The translations under genes were made by a program, and so were the position numbers. From assembly GCF_010731735.1 (NCBI RefSeq), contig NZ_AP022588.1, positions 1,736,001 to 1,800,000 of the forward strand: DNA of 64,000 nucleotides, in the 5' to 3' direction. This stretch comes from Mycolicibacterium sediminis (GTDB lineage: Bacteria > Actinomycetota > Actinomycetes > Mycobacteriales > Mycobacteriaceae). The notes beneath the pieces are model-generated. The model was not told the DNA's origin and searched no databases. It saw nothing but the letters and a program-made list of their open reading frames with translations. Positions 8,109 to 16,703 of this stretch are shown piece by piece; positions within the stretch are counted from its first letter, which is position 1, and each line of letters opens with the position of its first letter.

Positions 8109-9365
8109 CTAAGAACCCGGAGGTCGGCCCTGCGGCCCGGAGTGCTTCTCCCACGGCGAGTAGTCCGCGATCAGGTCCTCCTGCGGAGGCCGCTGGTCCT
8201 CGGGGACGTGCTGAAGGTTCACCCGGATGCGGTACCAGATGGAACTCGGACCCCGCATGCCGTCTACCAGGACGTCGATGGGCTCGAGACGGTCGGCCGC
8301 GTCGGGGTGACGCGACTTCCACGTGTCGAGCGCCGCGAGGGCCTCGTCCTTGGTCTTGGTGCGTGCGATCTCGATGAGCGGCATCGGTGAGGTGCGGCCT
8401 CCCGCGCCGTTCGCGCGCCGCGCGCCCTTGGGTGCCTTCTCCGCCGGGCCGAGTTCCTTGGCCCGCTCGAGCAGGGCGTCGAGCCCGCCGGGGAAGTCGT
8501 CCATGCCCTCCCAGGGGTCGCCGATCTCGGCGTAGCGGGCGGGCACCGTCGCCACCGTGAACGCCTCCGGCCGGCAGGTCGGCACCTCGTCCCACGTCAG
8601 AGGTGTGGAGACCCTCGCGTCGGGGCGGGAGCGCACCGAGTAGGCCGAGGCGATGGTGCGGTCCTTCGCGTTTTGGTTGAAGTCGACGAAGACGCCCTCG
8701 CGTTCCTCCTTCCACCAGCGGCTGGTCGCGAGATCGGGCGCGCGGAGTTCGACCTCGCGGGCGATGGTCTCGGCGGCGAGCCGCACCTGCCGGTAGGGCC
8801 AGCGCGGCTCGATGCGGGCGTACACGTGGAAGCCCTTCGACCCGGAGGTCTTGGGCCACGCCGTCAGCCCGAAGTCGGCGAGGACCTCCCGAACCACCAG
8901 CGCGACGTCGACGATCTGTGGCCACTCGACGCCGGGCATGGGATCGAGGTCGACGCGCAACTCGTCGGGATGCTCGAGGTCCTCCGCCTGCACCGGATGC
9001 GGGTTGAGGTCGACGCAGCCCAGGTTCACCGCCCAGATCACCCCGGCGGTCTCGCGGAGCACCGCCTCCTTGGCCGACGTCCCGGAGGCGTACTTCAGTT
9101 CGGCGACGTCGATCCAGTCCGGTCGCTTCTCGGGCGCCCGCTTCTGGAACACGGCCTCCTCGGTGATGCCCTTGACGAACCGCTTCAGGATCATCGGCCT
9201 GCCGGCGACTCCGCGCAGGGCGCCGTCCGCGACGGCCAGGTAGTACTCGATCAGGTCGAGCTTGGTGACGCCGGGCCGGCCGTCGTACTCGGGGAAGACG
9301 ATCTTGTCCGGGTTGGTGACCATGAGTGTCCGGCCACCGATCTCCAGGGACCGCGGACTCGCCAT
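8109..9365 (-). CDS. polD2: Stand-alone LigD-like primase-polymerase (PolD2, Rv0269c-like)
   Basis: A 418-residue archaeo-eukaryotic primase-superfamily polymerase, the same fold as the polymerase domain of the end-joining ligase LigD but without ligase or nuclease domains. Metal-binding acidic residues are visible in LRVDLDP (D139 and D141) and FVDFNQN; SGSKGFHVYARI is the phosphate-binding segment. Such enzymes extend short or gapped primers and can insert ribonucleotides, acting in gap filling and repair. The ATG at 9365 is preferred over the longer frame because it gives the family N-terminus. Divergence from fadD2 across 71 bases reproduces the M. tuberculosis Rv0269c/Rv0270 arrangement, which supports the PolD2 rather than PolD1 assignment. 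Confidence 0.85.
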   Translation of the reverse strand: MASPRSLEIGGRTLMVTNPDKIVFPEYDGRPGVTKLDLIEYYLAVADGALRGVAGRPMILKRFVKGITEEAVFQKRAPEKRPDWIDVAELKYASGTSAKEAVLRETAGVIWAVNLGCVDLNPHPVQAEDLEHPDELRVDLDPMPGVEWPQIVDVALVVREVLADFGLTAWPKTSGSKGFHVYARIEPRWPYRQVRLAAETIAREVELRAPDLATSRWWKEEREGVFVDFNQNAKDRTIASAYSVRSRPDARVSTPLTWDEVPTCRPEAFTVATVPARYAEIGDPWEGMDDFPGGLDALLERAKELGPAEKAPKGARRANGAGGRTSPMPLIEIARTKTKDEALAALDTWKSRHPDAADRLEPIDVLVDGMRGPSSIWYRIRVNLQHVPEDQRPPQEDLIADYSPWEKHSGPQGRPPGS

Positions 9366-9436
9366 GGCTCCATCGTAGTTGTGAGGGGTCTCAGTTCGGG
9401 GCCGGAAGTCGACACCCGTCACATAGGGTGGTCGTC

Positions 9437-11152
9437 ATGATTGACCTCACTGACCTGCCCGCCAAGGCTCAGCAGTATCTGGAGCGCGGGGCAGCCGAAC
9501 TGCACTACGCCCGCAAGATGTTCGAGGCCGGCGCCCTGAAGATCGAAGCGCCGCAGCACATGGCGGCGATGCTGACCGACATTCGCAAGTGGGGCGAGTT
9601 CGGGATGATCCCCGCTCTCAACGCGCGCCGCACGCCGCACCGCACGGCCGTCATCGACGACGAGGGCGAGGTCACGTTCGCCGAACTCGACGAGGCCGTC
9701 AACGCCGTCGCCCACGGGCTGTCGAGCCTGGGGGTCCGCAGTGGGGACGGGGTGGCGCTGCTGATCCGCAACCACCGGTGGTTCCCGATCGCGTTCTTCG
9801 GGGCAGCCCGGGTCGGGGCCCGCATCATCCTGCTCAACAGCGAGTTCTCCGGACCTCAGATCAAGGAGGTGTCCGAGCGCGAGGGCGCCAAGCTGATCAT
9901 CCACGACGACGAGTACACGAAGGCGTGCAGCGCGGCGTCACCCGAGTTGGGCAAGCTCCGCGCGCTGCCGACCAACCCGGACAACTCCGATCCGTCCGAG
10001 AGCACCGACGAGACGCTTGCCGAGCTGATCGCCCGCAGCAAGAACACCCCGCCGCCGAAGAGCGACAAGCACGCCAAGATCATCATCCTGACCAGTGGCA
10101 CCACCGGGACGCCGAAGGGCGCCAATCGCAGCAGCCCGCCGTCGCTCGCACCGATCGGTGGCGTGCTGTCCCACGTGCCGTTCAAGGCGGGCGAGGTCAC
10201 GTCGCTGCCGGCGCCGATGTTCCATGCGCTGGGGCTCCTGCACGCGACCATCGCGTCGATGCTCGGCTGCACGCTGGTGCTGCGGCGGAAGTTCAAGCCG
10301 GCGACCGTGCTGGCCGACATCGAGAAGCACCGCGTCACGGCGATGGTCGTGGTGCCGGTGATGCTGTCGCGGATCCTCGACGAACTGGAGAAGACCAGCC
10401 CCAAGCCCAACCTGTCGAGCCTGCGGATCGTCTTCGTGTCGGGGTCGCAGCTCGGTGGCGAGCTGGCCAACCGGGCACTGAAGGATCTCGGCCCCGTCGT
10501 CTACAACCTCTACGGGTCCACCGAGATCGCGTTCGCGACCATCGCGCGACCCAAGGACCTGTCGATCAACCCGGCGACCGTCGGTCCCGTCGTCAAGGGC
10601 GTGCGCGTGAAGCTCTACGACGACGACGGCAAGGAGGTCCCCCGCGGCGAGGTGGGCCGCATCTTCGTCGGCAACACCTTCCCGTTCGAGGGATACACCG
10701 GCGGCGGGCACAAGCAGATCATCGACGGGTTGATGTCGTCGGGCGACGTCGGCTACTTCGACGAGAATGACCTGCTCTACGTCAGTGGCCGCGACGACGA
10801 GATGATCGTGTGCGGCGGCGAGAACGTCTTCCCCGCCGAGGTCGAAGACCTGATCAGCGGCCACCCCGAGGTCATCGAGGCGACCGCACTCGGCGTCGAG
10901 GACGACGAGTGGGGCCATCGGCTGCGGGCCTTCGTCGTGAAGGCGGAGGGCGCCAGCGTCGACGAGGACACGATCAAGGCCTACGTCAAGGACAACCTCG
11001 CCCGCTACAAGGTGCCGCGCGAGGTCATCTTCCTCGACGAACTGCCGCGCAACCCGACGGGCAAGATCCTCAAGCGGGAGCTGGCCAAGCACGAGGTCGA
11101 CGGACAGACCGCGGACATCGACGGCGAGCCGGCCAAGCCCGAGTCGGAATAG
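9437..11152 (+). CDS. fadD2: Fatty-acid-CoA ligase FadD2
   Basis: A 571-residue ANL-superfamily acyl-CoA/AMP synthetase. Signatures seen are the P-loop ILTSGTTGTPKGAN, the YGSTE motif, SGDVGYF, and the C-terminal lysine in NPTGKILKREL. The enzyme activates a carboxylic acid with ATP to the acyl adenylate and then to the CoA thioester. The ATG at 9437 is divergent from polD2, as in M. tuberculosis. A short-chain dehydrogenase follows after 13 bases and is probably co-transcribed. The adenylate-forming chemistry is firm, but the natural acyl chain is unknown. Confidence 0.92.
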   Translation: MIDLTDLPAKAQQYLERGAAELHYARKMFEAGALKIEAPQHMAAMLTDIRKWGEFGMIPALNARRTPHRTAVIDDEGEVTFAELDEAVNAVAHGLSSLGVRSGDGVALLIRNHRWFPIAFFGAARVGARIILLNSEFSGPQIKEVSEREGAKLIIHDDEYTKACSAASPELGKLRALPTNPDNSDPSESTDETLAELIARSKNTPPPKSDKHAKIIILTSGTTGTPKGANRSSPPSLAPIGGVLSHVPFKAGEVTSLPAPMFHALGLLHATIASMLGCTLVLRRKFKPATVLADIEKHRVTAMVVVPVMLSRILDELEKTSPKPNLSSLRIVFVSGSQLGGELANRALKDLGPVVYNLYGSTEIAFATIARPKDLSINPATVGPVVKGVRVKLYDDDGKEVPRGEVGRIFVGNTFPFEGYTGGGHKQIIDGLMSSGDVGYFDENDLLYVSGRDDEMIVCGGENVFPAEVEDLISGHPEVIEATALGVEDDEWGHRLRAFVVKAEGASVDEDTIKAYVKDNLARYKVPREVIFLDELPRNPTGKILKRELAKHEVDGQTADIDGEPAKPESE

Positions 11153-11165
11153 TTCTCGCCGTGCG

Positions 11166-11972
11166 GTGGTAGACACCACCGTGAACATCGACCTCTCGGG
11201 CAAGACCGCACTCGTCACCGGATCGACTCAGGGCATCGGGTACGCCATTGCCGAAGGGCTGGCGGGCAGCGGCGCTCGCGTCGCCGTCAACGGCCGGTCC
11301 GCGGAGAAGGTGGACGACGCGGTCGCACGTCTGCGGGAGTCGACCGGGGCCGACGTCCTCGGCGTGGCGGTCGACGTCAGCAGTGCCGAGGGCGTCGATC
11401 GACTGCTCGCGGAGCTGCCGCACGTCGACGTCCTGGTCAACAACCTCGGCATCTTCGGCGCGGTCCCGGCCTCGGAGATCACCGACGACCAGTGGCGCAA
11501 CTACTTCGAGGTCAACGTGCTGGCCGCGGTCCGGTTGATCCGCACCTACCTGCCCGGGATGGTCGAACGCGGCTGGGGCCGGGCCATCCAGATCGCAAGC
11601 GACTCGGCGATCGTCATTCCCGCCGAGATGATCCACTACGGTGTCTCCAAGACCGCGCTGCTCGCGGTCTCGCGGGGCTTCGCGAAGGAGGCGGCGGGTA
11701 CCGGCGTCACGGTGAACTCCGTCATCGCCGGTCCCACGCACACCGCGGGCGTCGAGGACTTCGTCTACGAACTGGTCGACTCGTCGCTGCCATGGGACGA
11801 GGCGCAGCGCGAGTTCATGCGCCTGCATCGCCCACAGTCGTTGTTGCAGAGGCTGATCGAGCCGGTCGAGATCGCGAACATGGTGACCTACCTGGCGTCA
11901 CCGTTGTCGTCGGCGACCACCGGCGGCGCTCTGCGGGTCGACGGCGGTTACGTCGACTCGATCCTGCCCTGA
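11166..11972 (+). CDS. Short-chain dehydrogenase/reductase
   Basis: A 268-residue classical SDR. The cofactor motif TGSTQGIG (18-25), the structural NNLG motif and the catalytic YGVSK pair (YxxxK) with an upstream Ser in IQIASDSA are all present. The C-terminal LASPLSSATTGGALRVDGG segment is standard. An Arg/Asn pattern after the second strand (NGRSAEK) suggests NADP(H). The GTG at 11166 lies 13 bases after the fadD2 stop, so a role alongside acyl-CoA metabolism is likely. The substrate is unassigned. Confidence 0.88.
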   Translation: MVDTTVNIDLSGKTALVTGSTQGIGYAIAEGLAGSGARVAVNGRSAEKVDDAVARLRESTGADVLGVAVDVSSAEGVDRLLAELPHVDVLVNNLGIFGAVPASEITDDQWRNYFEVNVLAAVRLIRTYLPGMVERGWGRAIQIASDSAIVIPAEMIHYGVSKTALLAVSRGFAKEAAGTGVTVNSVIAGPTHTAGVEDFVYELVDSSLPWDEAQREFMRLHRPQSLLQRLIEPVEIANMVTYLASPLSSATTGGALRVDGGYVDSILP

Positions 11973-12025
11973 GTCGGCTGCGACTCGTGGAGCATTTCCG
12001 GCGGTGAGCGCCGGAAATACTCCAC
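11971..12025. terminator. Tandem hairpins between convergent SDR and amine transaminase genes
   Basis: Two adjacent stem-loops start inside the SDR stop codon. The first is GAGTCG-gctg-CGACTC (11971-11986). The second has 17-base arms (11987-12003 and 12009-12025) with one mismatch and a 5-base loop; its right arm is CGCCGGAAATACTCCAC. There is no T tract. Position between convergent stops makes a bidirectional terminator likely. Confidence 0.7.
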
Positions 12026-12066
12026 AGGACGCCGGTCAGCTGGCCACGCCGGCGCCTGGCCGAGCC

Positions 12067-13083
12067 TCAGTACTCGATGGCCTCGATCAGCGGGCCCGGC
12101 TCGTCCATCAGCGCCCAGAACCGGTCGCGGATCGACACCGTCATCGGCCCGGGCTCGCCGTTGCCGATCGGCTCCCCGTCGAGGGAGTTGATCGGGGTGA
12201 CGCCGCCGGCGGTCGTGACGGCCATGATCTCGTCGGCGTCGTACAGTTCGCGGCTGGAGACGTCGCGCAGCGTCGCCTCGATGCCCATGGCGTCGGCGAT
12301 CTCGAACACCGTCTTGCGGGTGATGCCCGGCAACGCATTTCGTGACGGCGACGCCAGGACACCGTCCTTGACGATACAGACGTTGAAGCCCGGGCCCTCG
12401 GCCACGAAGCCGTCGGAGTCGAGCAGGATCGCGGTGCGGGCGCCCCGGTCCTTGGCCTCGAAGCTTGCGGCCGTCAGGTCACCCCACTGGTAGTTCTTGA
12501 TGGTCGGGTCGACGGTGTTGCGGCCGGCCCGGCGCACGTGCCGCGGGACGATCGCCGTGGTGCCGAAGATCTGCTCGGCGGGCGGGAACGCCCACAGGTA
12601 GGGAATCGCGTAGATGTACACCTGGTGGGTCAGCTTGGACAGGTCCTTCTCGCCCTTGCGCTTTCCGTACCCGCGCGTGACGGTGAGGTTGACGAAGGAC
12701 TCGCGCAGCTGTGACATCGCGATGCAGCGCTTGGTGATGTCGGCCAGTTCGTCCTTGGTGATCTCGGGGTCCAGGCGCAGCTTGTGCGCGCCGTCGAGCA
12801 GCCGGTCCAGGTGGTCGTCGAGCCGGAAGACGTTGCCGTGCCACACGTGCGCGACGGTGTAGGTGAGGTCGGAGTGCCCGAAGCCGGTGTCGAAGATCGA
12901 GATCCTGGCGTCCTCGGCGGGCATGTACTCGCCCTCGATCCATGCGACCCCGCCGGCGAACGGGCTGGAGGTGTCGAGTTCGTAGTCGCTGTACTGGATC
13001 ACCGAGCCCGCGGGGGTGTCCTCGCGGATGGCGCCCGGTTCGACGGCGACGAGGTTGCTGGTGCCGAGATGTGCTGTGGTCAT
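12067..13083 (-). CDS. Class IV PLP aminotransferase, (R)-selective amine transaminase type
   Basis: A 338-residue fold-type IV PLP enzyme. It shares an N-terminal block (YSDYELD, GGVAWIEG, ARISIFD), FRLDDHLDRL, the PLP lysine K196 in TIKNYQWGDL, E229 in VAEGPGFNV and the C-terminal TTAGGV loop. These blocks match, from memory, the Arthrobacter (R)-amine:pyruvate transaminase ATA-117 far better than branched-chain aminotransferases or D-amino-acid aminotransferases. The predicted reaction moves an amino group between an (R)-amine and a keto acid; the native amine is unknown. The ATG at 13083 is preferred over an in-frame start 15 bases upstream because AAGGGAAG lies directly before it. It is encoded 28 bases after an amino acid/amine permease, probably as one operon. 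Confidence 0.85.
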   Translation of the reverse strand: MTTAHLGTSNLVAVEPGAIREDTPAGSVIQYSDYELDTSSPFAGGVAWIEGEYMPAEDARISIFDTGFGHSDLTYTVAHVWHGNVFRLDDHLDRLLDGAHKLRLDPEITKDELADITKRCIAMSQLRESFVNLTVTRGYGKRKGEKDLSKLTHQVYIYAIPYLWAFPPAEQIFGTTAIVPRHVRRAGRNTVDPTIKNYQWGDLTAASFEAKDRGARTAILLDSDGFVAEGPGFNVCIVKDGVLASPSRNALPGITRKTVFEIADAMGIEATLRDVSSRELYDADEIMAVTTAGGVTPINSLDGEPIGNGEPGPMTVSIRDRFWALMDEPGPLIEAIEY

Positions 13084-13111
13084 GGAACTTCCCTTCAAGA
13101 GTGGTGGGTGA

Positions 13112-14611
13112 TCAGGAGAGGTGGGTCTTGGCGTAGTCGGGCCCCGCGTCGCCGGCGGCGAGGCGCTTGCGCAACCCCGTCGCCGCCCAGAGGCCCGCGA
13201 GGGCGACGAGTCCGAGGAACACCCACTTGTTGCCGGCGAACTGCGGCAACACGATCAGCGCAACGCAGACGAGGCTGAAGACGACGAGGCCGACGACGTA
13301 GATCGGCATCCGTGCGCGGCCGAGGTCGAACGTGCCCGGTTCCGCGGTCGGGATGGTGCCCCGGCGGTGACCGATGATCAGCGCGATGGTCTGCAGCACG
13401 TAGGTGGCGAACACCGCCAGGGCCGATAGTCCGAGGATCAGGAAGAACGCCTTCTCGCTGACCAGCGCCAGGAGGAGCAGCGCGGTCGAGAAGCCGAACA
13501 GGCCGAGCACCGCGTAGGTGGGCGTGCGGTTGGTGGGGGACACGTGCCGCCACACGTGGGAGAACGGCAGCATGTTGTCGCGAGCCATCGAGTAGGTCAG
13601 CCGCGTGGCGACGAGGATGTTCGCCAGGATGCAGGCCATGACGTTGGTCAGGGCGACGGCGACGACGATCTTGGTGACGACCGGGCCGACCTGCTGGGTG
13701 ATGATCTCCTCGATCGGAGCGGCACCGTTGGCCTCGACGGCCGCGGCGTCCTTGATGGCCAGCACGTAGACGACGTACATCAGGAATTCGATGACGATCG
13801 ATGCGGTCAGCGCGTAGAACATGGTGCGCGGGATGACGTGTCGAGCGTTCTTGGTCTCCTCGGCGACGTCGGCGCTGGCCTCCACGCCGATCAGACCGAA
13901 GAACGGTCCGAGCGACGCCGCCAGCCACGCGACGATGTACGGGGTGGCGCCCTCGGACGTTCCGCCGGTGAACAGCACGGAGAACGACTGGTGGTTCTCG
14001 GGTGCGGAGAACGCGACGATGGCGACCAGGATGGTCGCGCCGATGGTGATGACGAACTCGAGGCTGACGCCGATGTTATTGACCATCGTCGCGAACCGCA
14101 CGCCGTAGAGGTTCACCAGCATGCAGACGGCCATGACGCCGATCGCGACGAGGATCTGAACGCTCTGCGACATGTCCCAGCCGAACAGGCCGCCGAGGTA
14201 GCCGGAGAGGATGAAGCCCACCCCCGTCATGCCGCAGATCCAGCCGGCCAGCGCCATGACGCCGGTGAACCACGCGAGCGTCGAGCCGTGGATCCGGCTC
14301 GTCCACTGGTAGGCGTAGCCGGCGAGCGGAATCTTCGCGGTGAGGTCGGCGGCGATCACGACCCAGACGAGGAAGACGGCGGCCGCGAGCAGCAGCGTCC
14401 ACACGAAGGGAGCGCCGGCGGTGAAGTAGCCGGCGCCGAAGCCGGTGAACACCGCCGTCGTCGCGCTGATCGTGGCGAACCCGATCGCGAACGACGCGAG
14501 ACGGCCTACCGAGCGGTCGAGCTTCTGCTCGTATCCGAACTCGGTGAGCCGCGCGTCCTCGTCGTTGACGGGCGGTTGGTGATGAGTGGTGGAAGCTAGC
14601 GCATCGGTCAT
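13112..14611 (-). CDS. APC-superfamily amino acid / amine permease
   Basis: A 499-residue polytopic transporter with about 12 hydrophobic segments and the APC signatures AGYAYQWTSRIHG near the third helix and GVEASADVAEETKNARHVIPR in the mid-protein loop. Related proteins import amino acids, GABA, choline or polyamine-like amines. The ATG at 14611 follows GGAG with 5-base spacing; an in-frame GTG two codons upstream is less likely. The gene lies between a LysR regulator (upstream) and the (R)-amine-transaminase-like gene (28 bases downstream). Uptake of that enzyme's substrate is the natural inference. Confidence 0.87.
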   Translation of the reverse strand: MTDALASTTHHQPPVNDEDARLTEFGYEQKLDRSVGRLASFAIGFATISATTAVFTGFGAGYFTAGAPFVWTLLLAAAVFLVWVVIAADLTAKIPLAGYAYQWTSRIHGSTLAWFTGVMALAGWICGMTGVGFILSGYLGGLFGWDMSQSVQILVAIGVMAVCMLVNLYGVRFATMVNNIGVSLEFVITIGATILVAIVAFSAPENHQSFSVLFTGGTSEGATPYIVAWLAASLGPFFGLIGVEASADVAEETKNARHVIPRTMFYALTASIVIEFLMYVVYVLAIKDAAAVEANGAAPIEEIITQQVGPVVTKIVVAVALTNVMACILANILVATRLTYSMARDNMLPFSHVWRHVSPTNRTPTYAVLGLFGFSTALLLLALVSEKAFFLILGLSALAVFATYVLQTIALIIGHRRGTIPTAEPGTFDLGRARMPIYVVGLVVFSLVCVALIVLPQFAGNKWVFLGLVALAGLWAATGLRKRLAAGDAGPDYAKTHLS

Positions 14612-14715
14612 GATCACTCCAGGTCAAGGCTTCGGGACTACACCTGTAGACAGGTAAGCGTCCTCGGCCGGCAGGCGGAAGTTCATTGTTTTGATCTGCT
14701 CATAACGAGCAGTTA

Positions 14716-15645
14716 TCAGTCCGCGTCCGGTGGCGGCGTCTCGCCGAAGTTCCAGTGCGACTGCACGTGTCTGACCAGCGCATCCGCCTGCGGGGAGAGC
14801 GCGGACGGCTTCCATGCCAGCGCCGTGTAACTCGGCGGCCGATCGGTGATGGGCACGTAGACGATGCCGGGCCGCTCGTAGAACCGGGCCACCGACGACG
14901 ACGTGAAACTGATGCCGAGGCCCCGCGCGATCGACGTGGTCTCCGCCTCGTAGGTCGCCGCCACCGCGGCGATGGTCGGGGGCCGGTTGCCCCGGACATC
15001 CATCGCCAGCCAGTAATCCCGCCACGGGCCCGCCGTCAGCGGTGCGCAGACGATGGGATCGTCGAGCAGTTCGGCGATCTCGACCTCCGCGCGTTCGGCG
15101 AGCCGGTGGTCACGGGGCAGACAGGCCACCCACGACTCGGAGTCCAGCATCAGCATGCGGTGCTCGGGCAGGTCGACCGGCGGCCGGATGATCGCCACCT
15201 CGGTGCCGCCGTCGGCGAGGCCCGCGGTGGGATCGGCGAAGTCGTACTCGATGGGTTCGACGGTGACGTCGGGGTAGACGGCCTCGAAGTGGCGGACCAG
15301 GCGGAAGAGCAGATCGGCCCCGGTGCCGATGAGGTATCCGAGTCGGAGCACGCCGTGCCGGGTGCCGGAGAGCGTGACGAGGTTGTCGACGACGGCGTCC
15401 ACGCCGCCGAGGGCCTGCTGTACCTGCGGCAGCCACGCCGCTCCGAGGTCGGTGAGCGCCACCCCGCGGGTGCTGCGGCTGAACAGCACCACCTCGAAGG
15501 CGTGCTCGAGCGCCTTGATCGCCGTCGACAGCGCGGGCTGGGTGATGAAGAGTCGCTCGGCGGCGCGGCGGTAGTTCAGTTCCTCGCCGAGGACGGCGAA
15601 GTACCGGAGCTGGCGCAGCGTGACGGTCGACCTGGGGTCGCTCGT
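14716..15645 (-). CDS. LysR-family transcriptional regulator with apparent ACG start codon
   Basis: The helix-turn-helix (LRQLRYFAVLGEELNYRRAA, then ITQPALSTAIKALE) is coded upstream of the first ATG/GTG/TTG in frame, a GTG at 15492, which would cut the domain off. Extending the frame upstream gives a full 309-residue LysR protein if translation begins at ACG 15645. That codon sits 6 bases after a perfect AGGAGG and continues SDPRSTVTLRQL, a natural LysR N-terminus. No ATG, GTG or TTG exists in frame between 15492 and the preceding stop; CTG at 15618 is a second possibility. The effector domain is intact. Position upstream of the permease and transaminase on the same strand suggests it regulates them. 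Confidence 0.78.
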   Translation of the reverse strand, partial: TSDPRSTVTLRQLRYFAVLGEELNYRRAAERLFITQPALSTAIKALEHAFEVVLFSRSTRGVALTDLGAAWLPQVQQALGGVDAVVDNLVTLSGTRHGVLRLGYLIGTGADLLFRLVRHFEAVYPDVTVEPIEYDFADPTAGLADGGTEVAIIRPPVDLPEHRMLMLDSESWVACLPRDHRLAERAEVEIAELLDDPIVCAPLTAGPWRDYWLAMDVRGNRPPTIAAVAATYEAETTSIARGLGISFTSSSVARFYERPGIVYVPITDRPPSYTALAWKPSALSPQADALVRHVQSHWNFGETPPPDAD

Positions 15646-15651
15646 GGGACA

Positions 15652-15657
15652 CCTCCT
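15652..15657 (-). promoter_or_regulatory. Ribosome binding site AGGAGG that decides the LysR start
   Basis: A perfect AGGAGG ends 6 bases before the ACG codon at 15645-15643. The GTG that overlaps it is in another frame and does not lead into the LysR reading frame, so this site most plausibly serves the ACG (ancestrally ATG) start. Confidence 0.6.
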
Positions 15658-15697
15658 GCCGGCCGACGTTGTACGAATTCAAGCACCAGCGGCGACG

Positions 15698-16120
15698 TCA
15701 GGCGGCGTCGATGAACCGGCTACGCACCTCGGGCGGCGGGATCGGGCAGGTGTCGTACTGTCCGCCGACGCGGTAGCGGACCGTGGCGAACCGCGCGTAG
15801 GCCCAGTCGCGCAGCCCCCGCGGGATCACCCGCGCCGCCAGCGTCAGCCGCCATGGGCCGCCGAGGTACTCCGCGACGCGGAACATCGCCGCCGACTGGA
15901 CGTCGACCGTCTCCCCGGGGAGCCCCGGATCGGTCACGTAGACGACGGAGTCGACATCCTGAAGCTCGGGGTGGCGAGCGATGACGCCGCGGGCGAACTC
16001 GCCGTCGAGCGCGGCGAACCGGAGCGTGCCCCGCCGATCGAAGCGCAGGATGATGCGGACCCCGCGGTTGCACACGCCGCAGACGCCGTCGTACAGCAGG
16101 ACGGGTGCGGTGGCAGTCAT
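15698..16120 (-). CDS. DCC-family (DUF393) thiol-disulfide oxidoreductase-like protein
   Basis: A 140-residue protein opening VLLYDGVCGVCNRGVRII, the DxxCxxC signature of the DCC1-like/DUF393 family, with ARFATVRYRVGG toward the C-terminus. The family has a predicted thioredoxin-like fold and is described only as a putative thiol-disulfide oxidoreductase. The ATG at 16120 is chosen over the longer frame because AAGGAT precedes it and because the motif then lies at the N-terminus as usual. It sits 52 bases beyond the LysR start on the same strand; no functional link to that gene is evident. Confidence 0.82.
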   Translation of the reverse strand: MTATAPVLLYDGVCGVCNRGVRIILRFDRRGTLRFAALDGEFARGVIARHPELQDVDSVVYVTDPGLPGETVDVQSAAMFRVAEYLGGPWRLTLAARVIPRGLRDWAYARFATVRYRVGGQYDTCPIPPPEVRSRFIDAA

Positions 16121-16166
16121 CTCTGGATCCTTCCCCGCGGGTGCGTGCGTCAATCGTCGCACCGGC

Positions 16167-16670
16167 TCAGATCGGCCTGTCCGCCGACTTCGGTCGCGGT
16201 GCCGCCAGTGCGGCCGCGCATCCCTCCGTGAAGCTCATCCTCGAGAACGCGTGGAACTCGCTGAACTTCTTCGCGGCGTCCCAGGCCATCTCGCAGCTCG
16301 CCGCCGCGTCGGAACCGGCTTCGAACGCGGTACGCGCCGGGCCGTCCTGGCCCGACGCGACGCCCGCCGCGCGGGACTCGTCGAATCCCGCGGGTTGGGA
16401 CCAGATCCAGAAGGCCGCGAACATGACGACGGCGATCACCACGACGGCGCCGATCCCCGTGAGGATCGTGTTGTCCAGGCCTGGGATCACCTGATGGGGT
16501 GATCGATCGGCGCGCGGCGCCGCGGGCGGCACGGTGAGGGGTTGGGCGCCGACCCCGGCCGCCGGCCGCCGATGCGGCGACCAGCGTGCGCCGTCCCAAT
16601 AGATCATCGAGTACGGGTCGCGCGGGTCGCGATACCACCCCGCCGGCGCGCTCGGCGTCCCCGGATGCAT
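16167..16670 (-). CDS. DUF2510-containing single-pass membrane protein
   Basis: A 167-residue protein with an N-terminal DUF2510 module (PAGWYRDPRDP, then IYWDGARW). A Pro/Ala-rich linker follows, then one transmembrane helix near residues 73-92 (GIGAVVVIAVVMFAAFWIW) and an extracytoplasmic domain with two Cys (SCEMAWDAAKK and EGCAAALAA), possibly disulfide-linked. DUF2510 is common in actinobacterial membrane proteins and has no established function. It lies 32 bases downstream of the fadE6 stop on the same strand. Confidence 0.75.
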   Translation of the reverse strand: MHPGTPSAPAGWYRDPRDPYSMIYWDGARWSPHRRPAAGVGAQPLTVPPAAPRADRSPHQVIPGLDNTILTGIGAVVVIAVVMFAAFWIWSQPAGFDESRAAGVASGQDGPARTAFEAGSDAAASCEMAWDAAKKFSEFHAFSRMSFTEGCAAALAAPRPKSADRPI

Positions 16671-16703
16671 CGCCCAACCCTAGTTCGCCGCAACGTCTCC
16701 CGA

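Noticed and set aside
14716..15492. Calling the LysR gene from GTG 15492 as a truncated, helix-turn-helix-less protein
   Set aside because: An intact helix-turn-helix is coded directly upstream in the same frame; only the start codon is non-standard.
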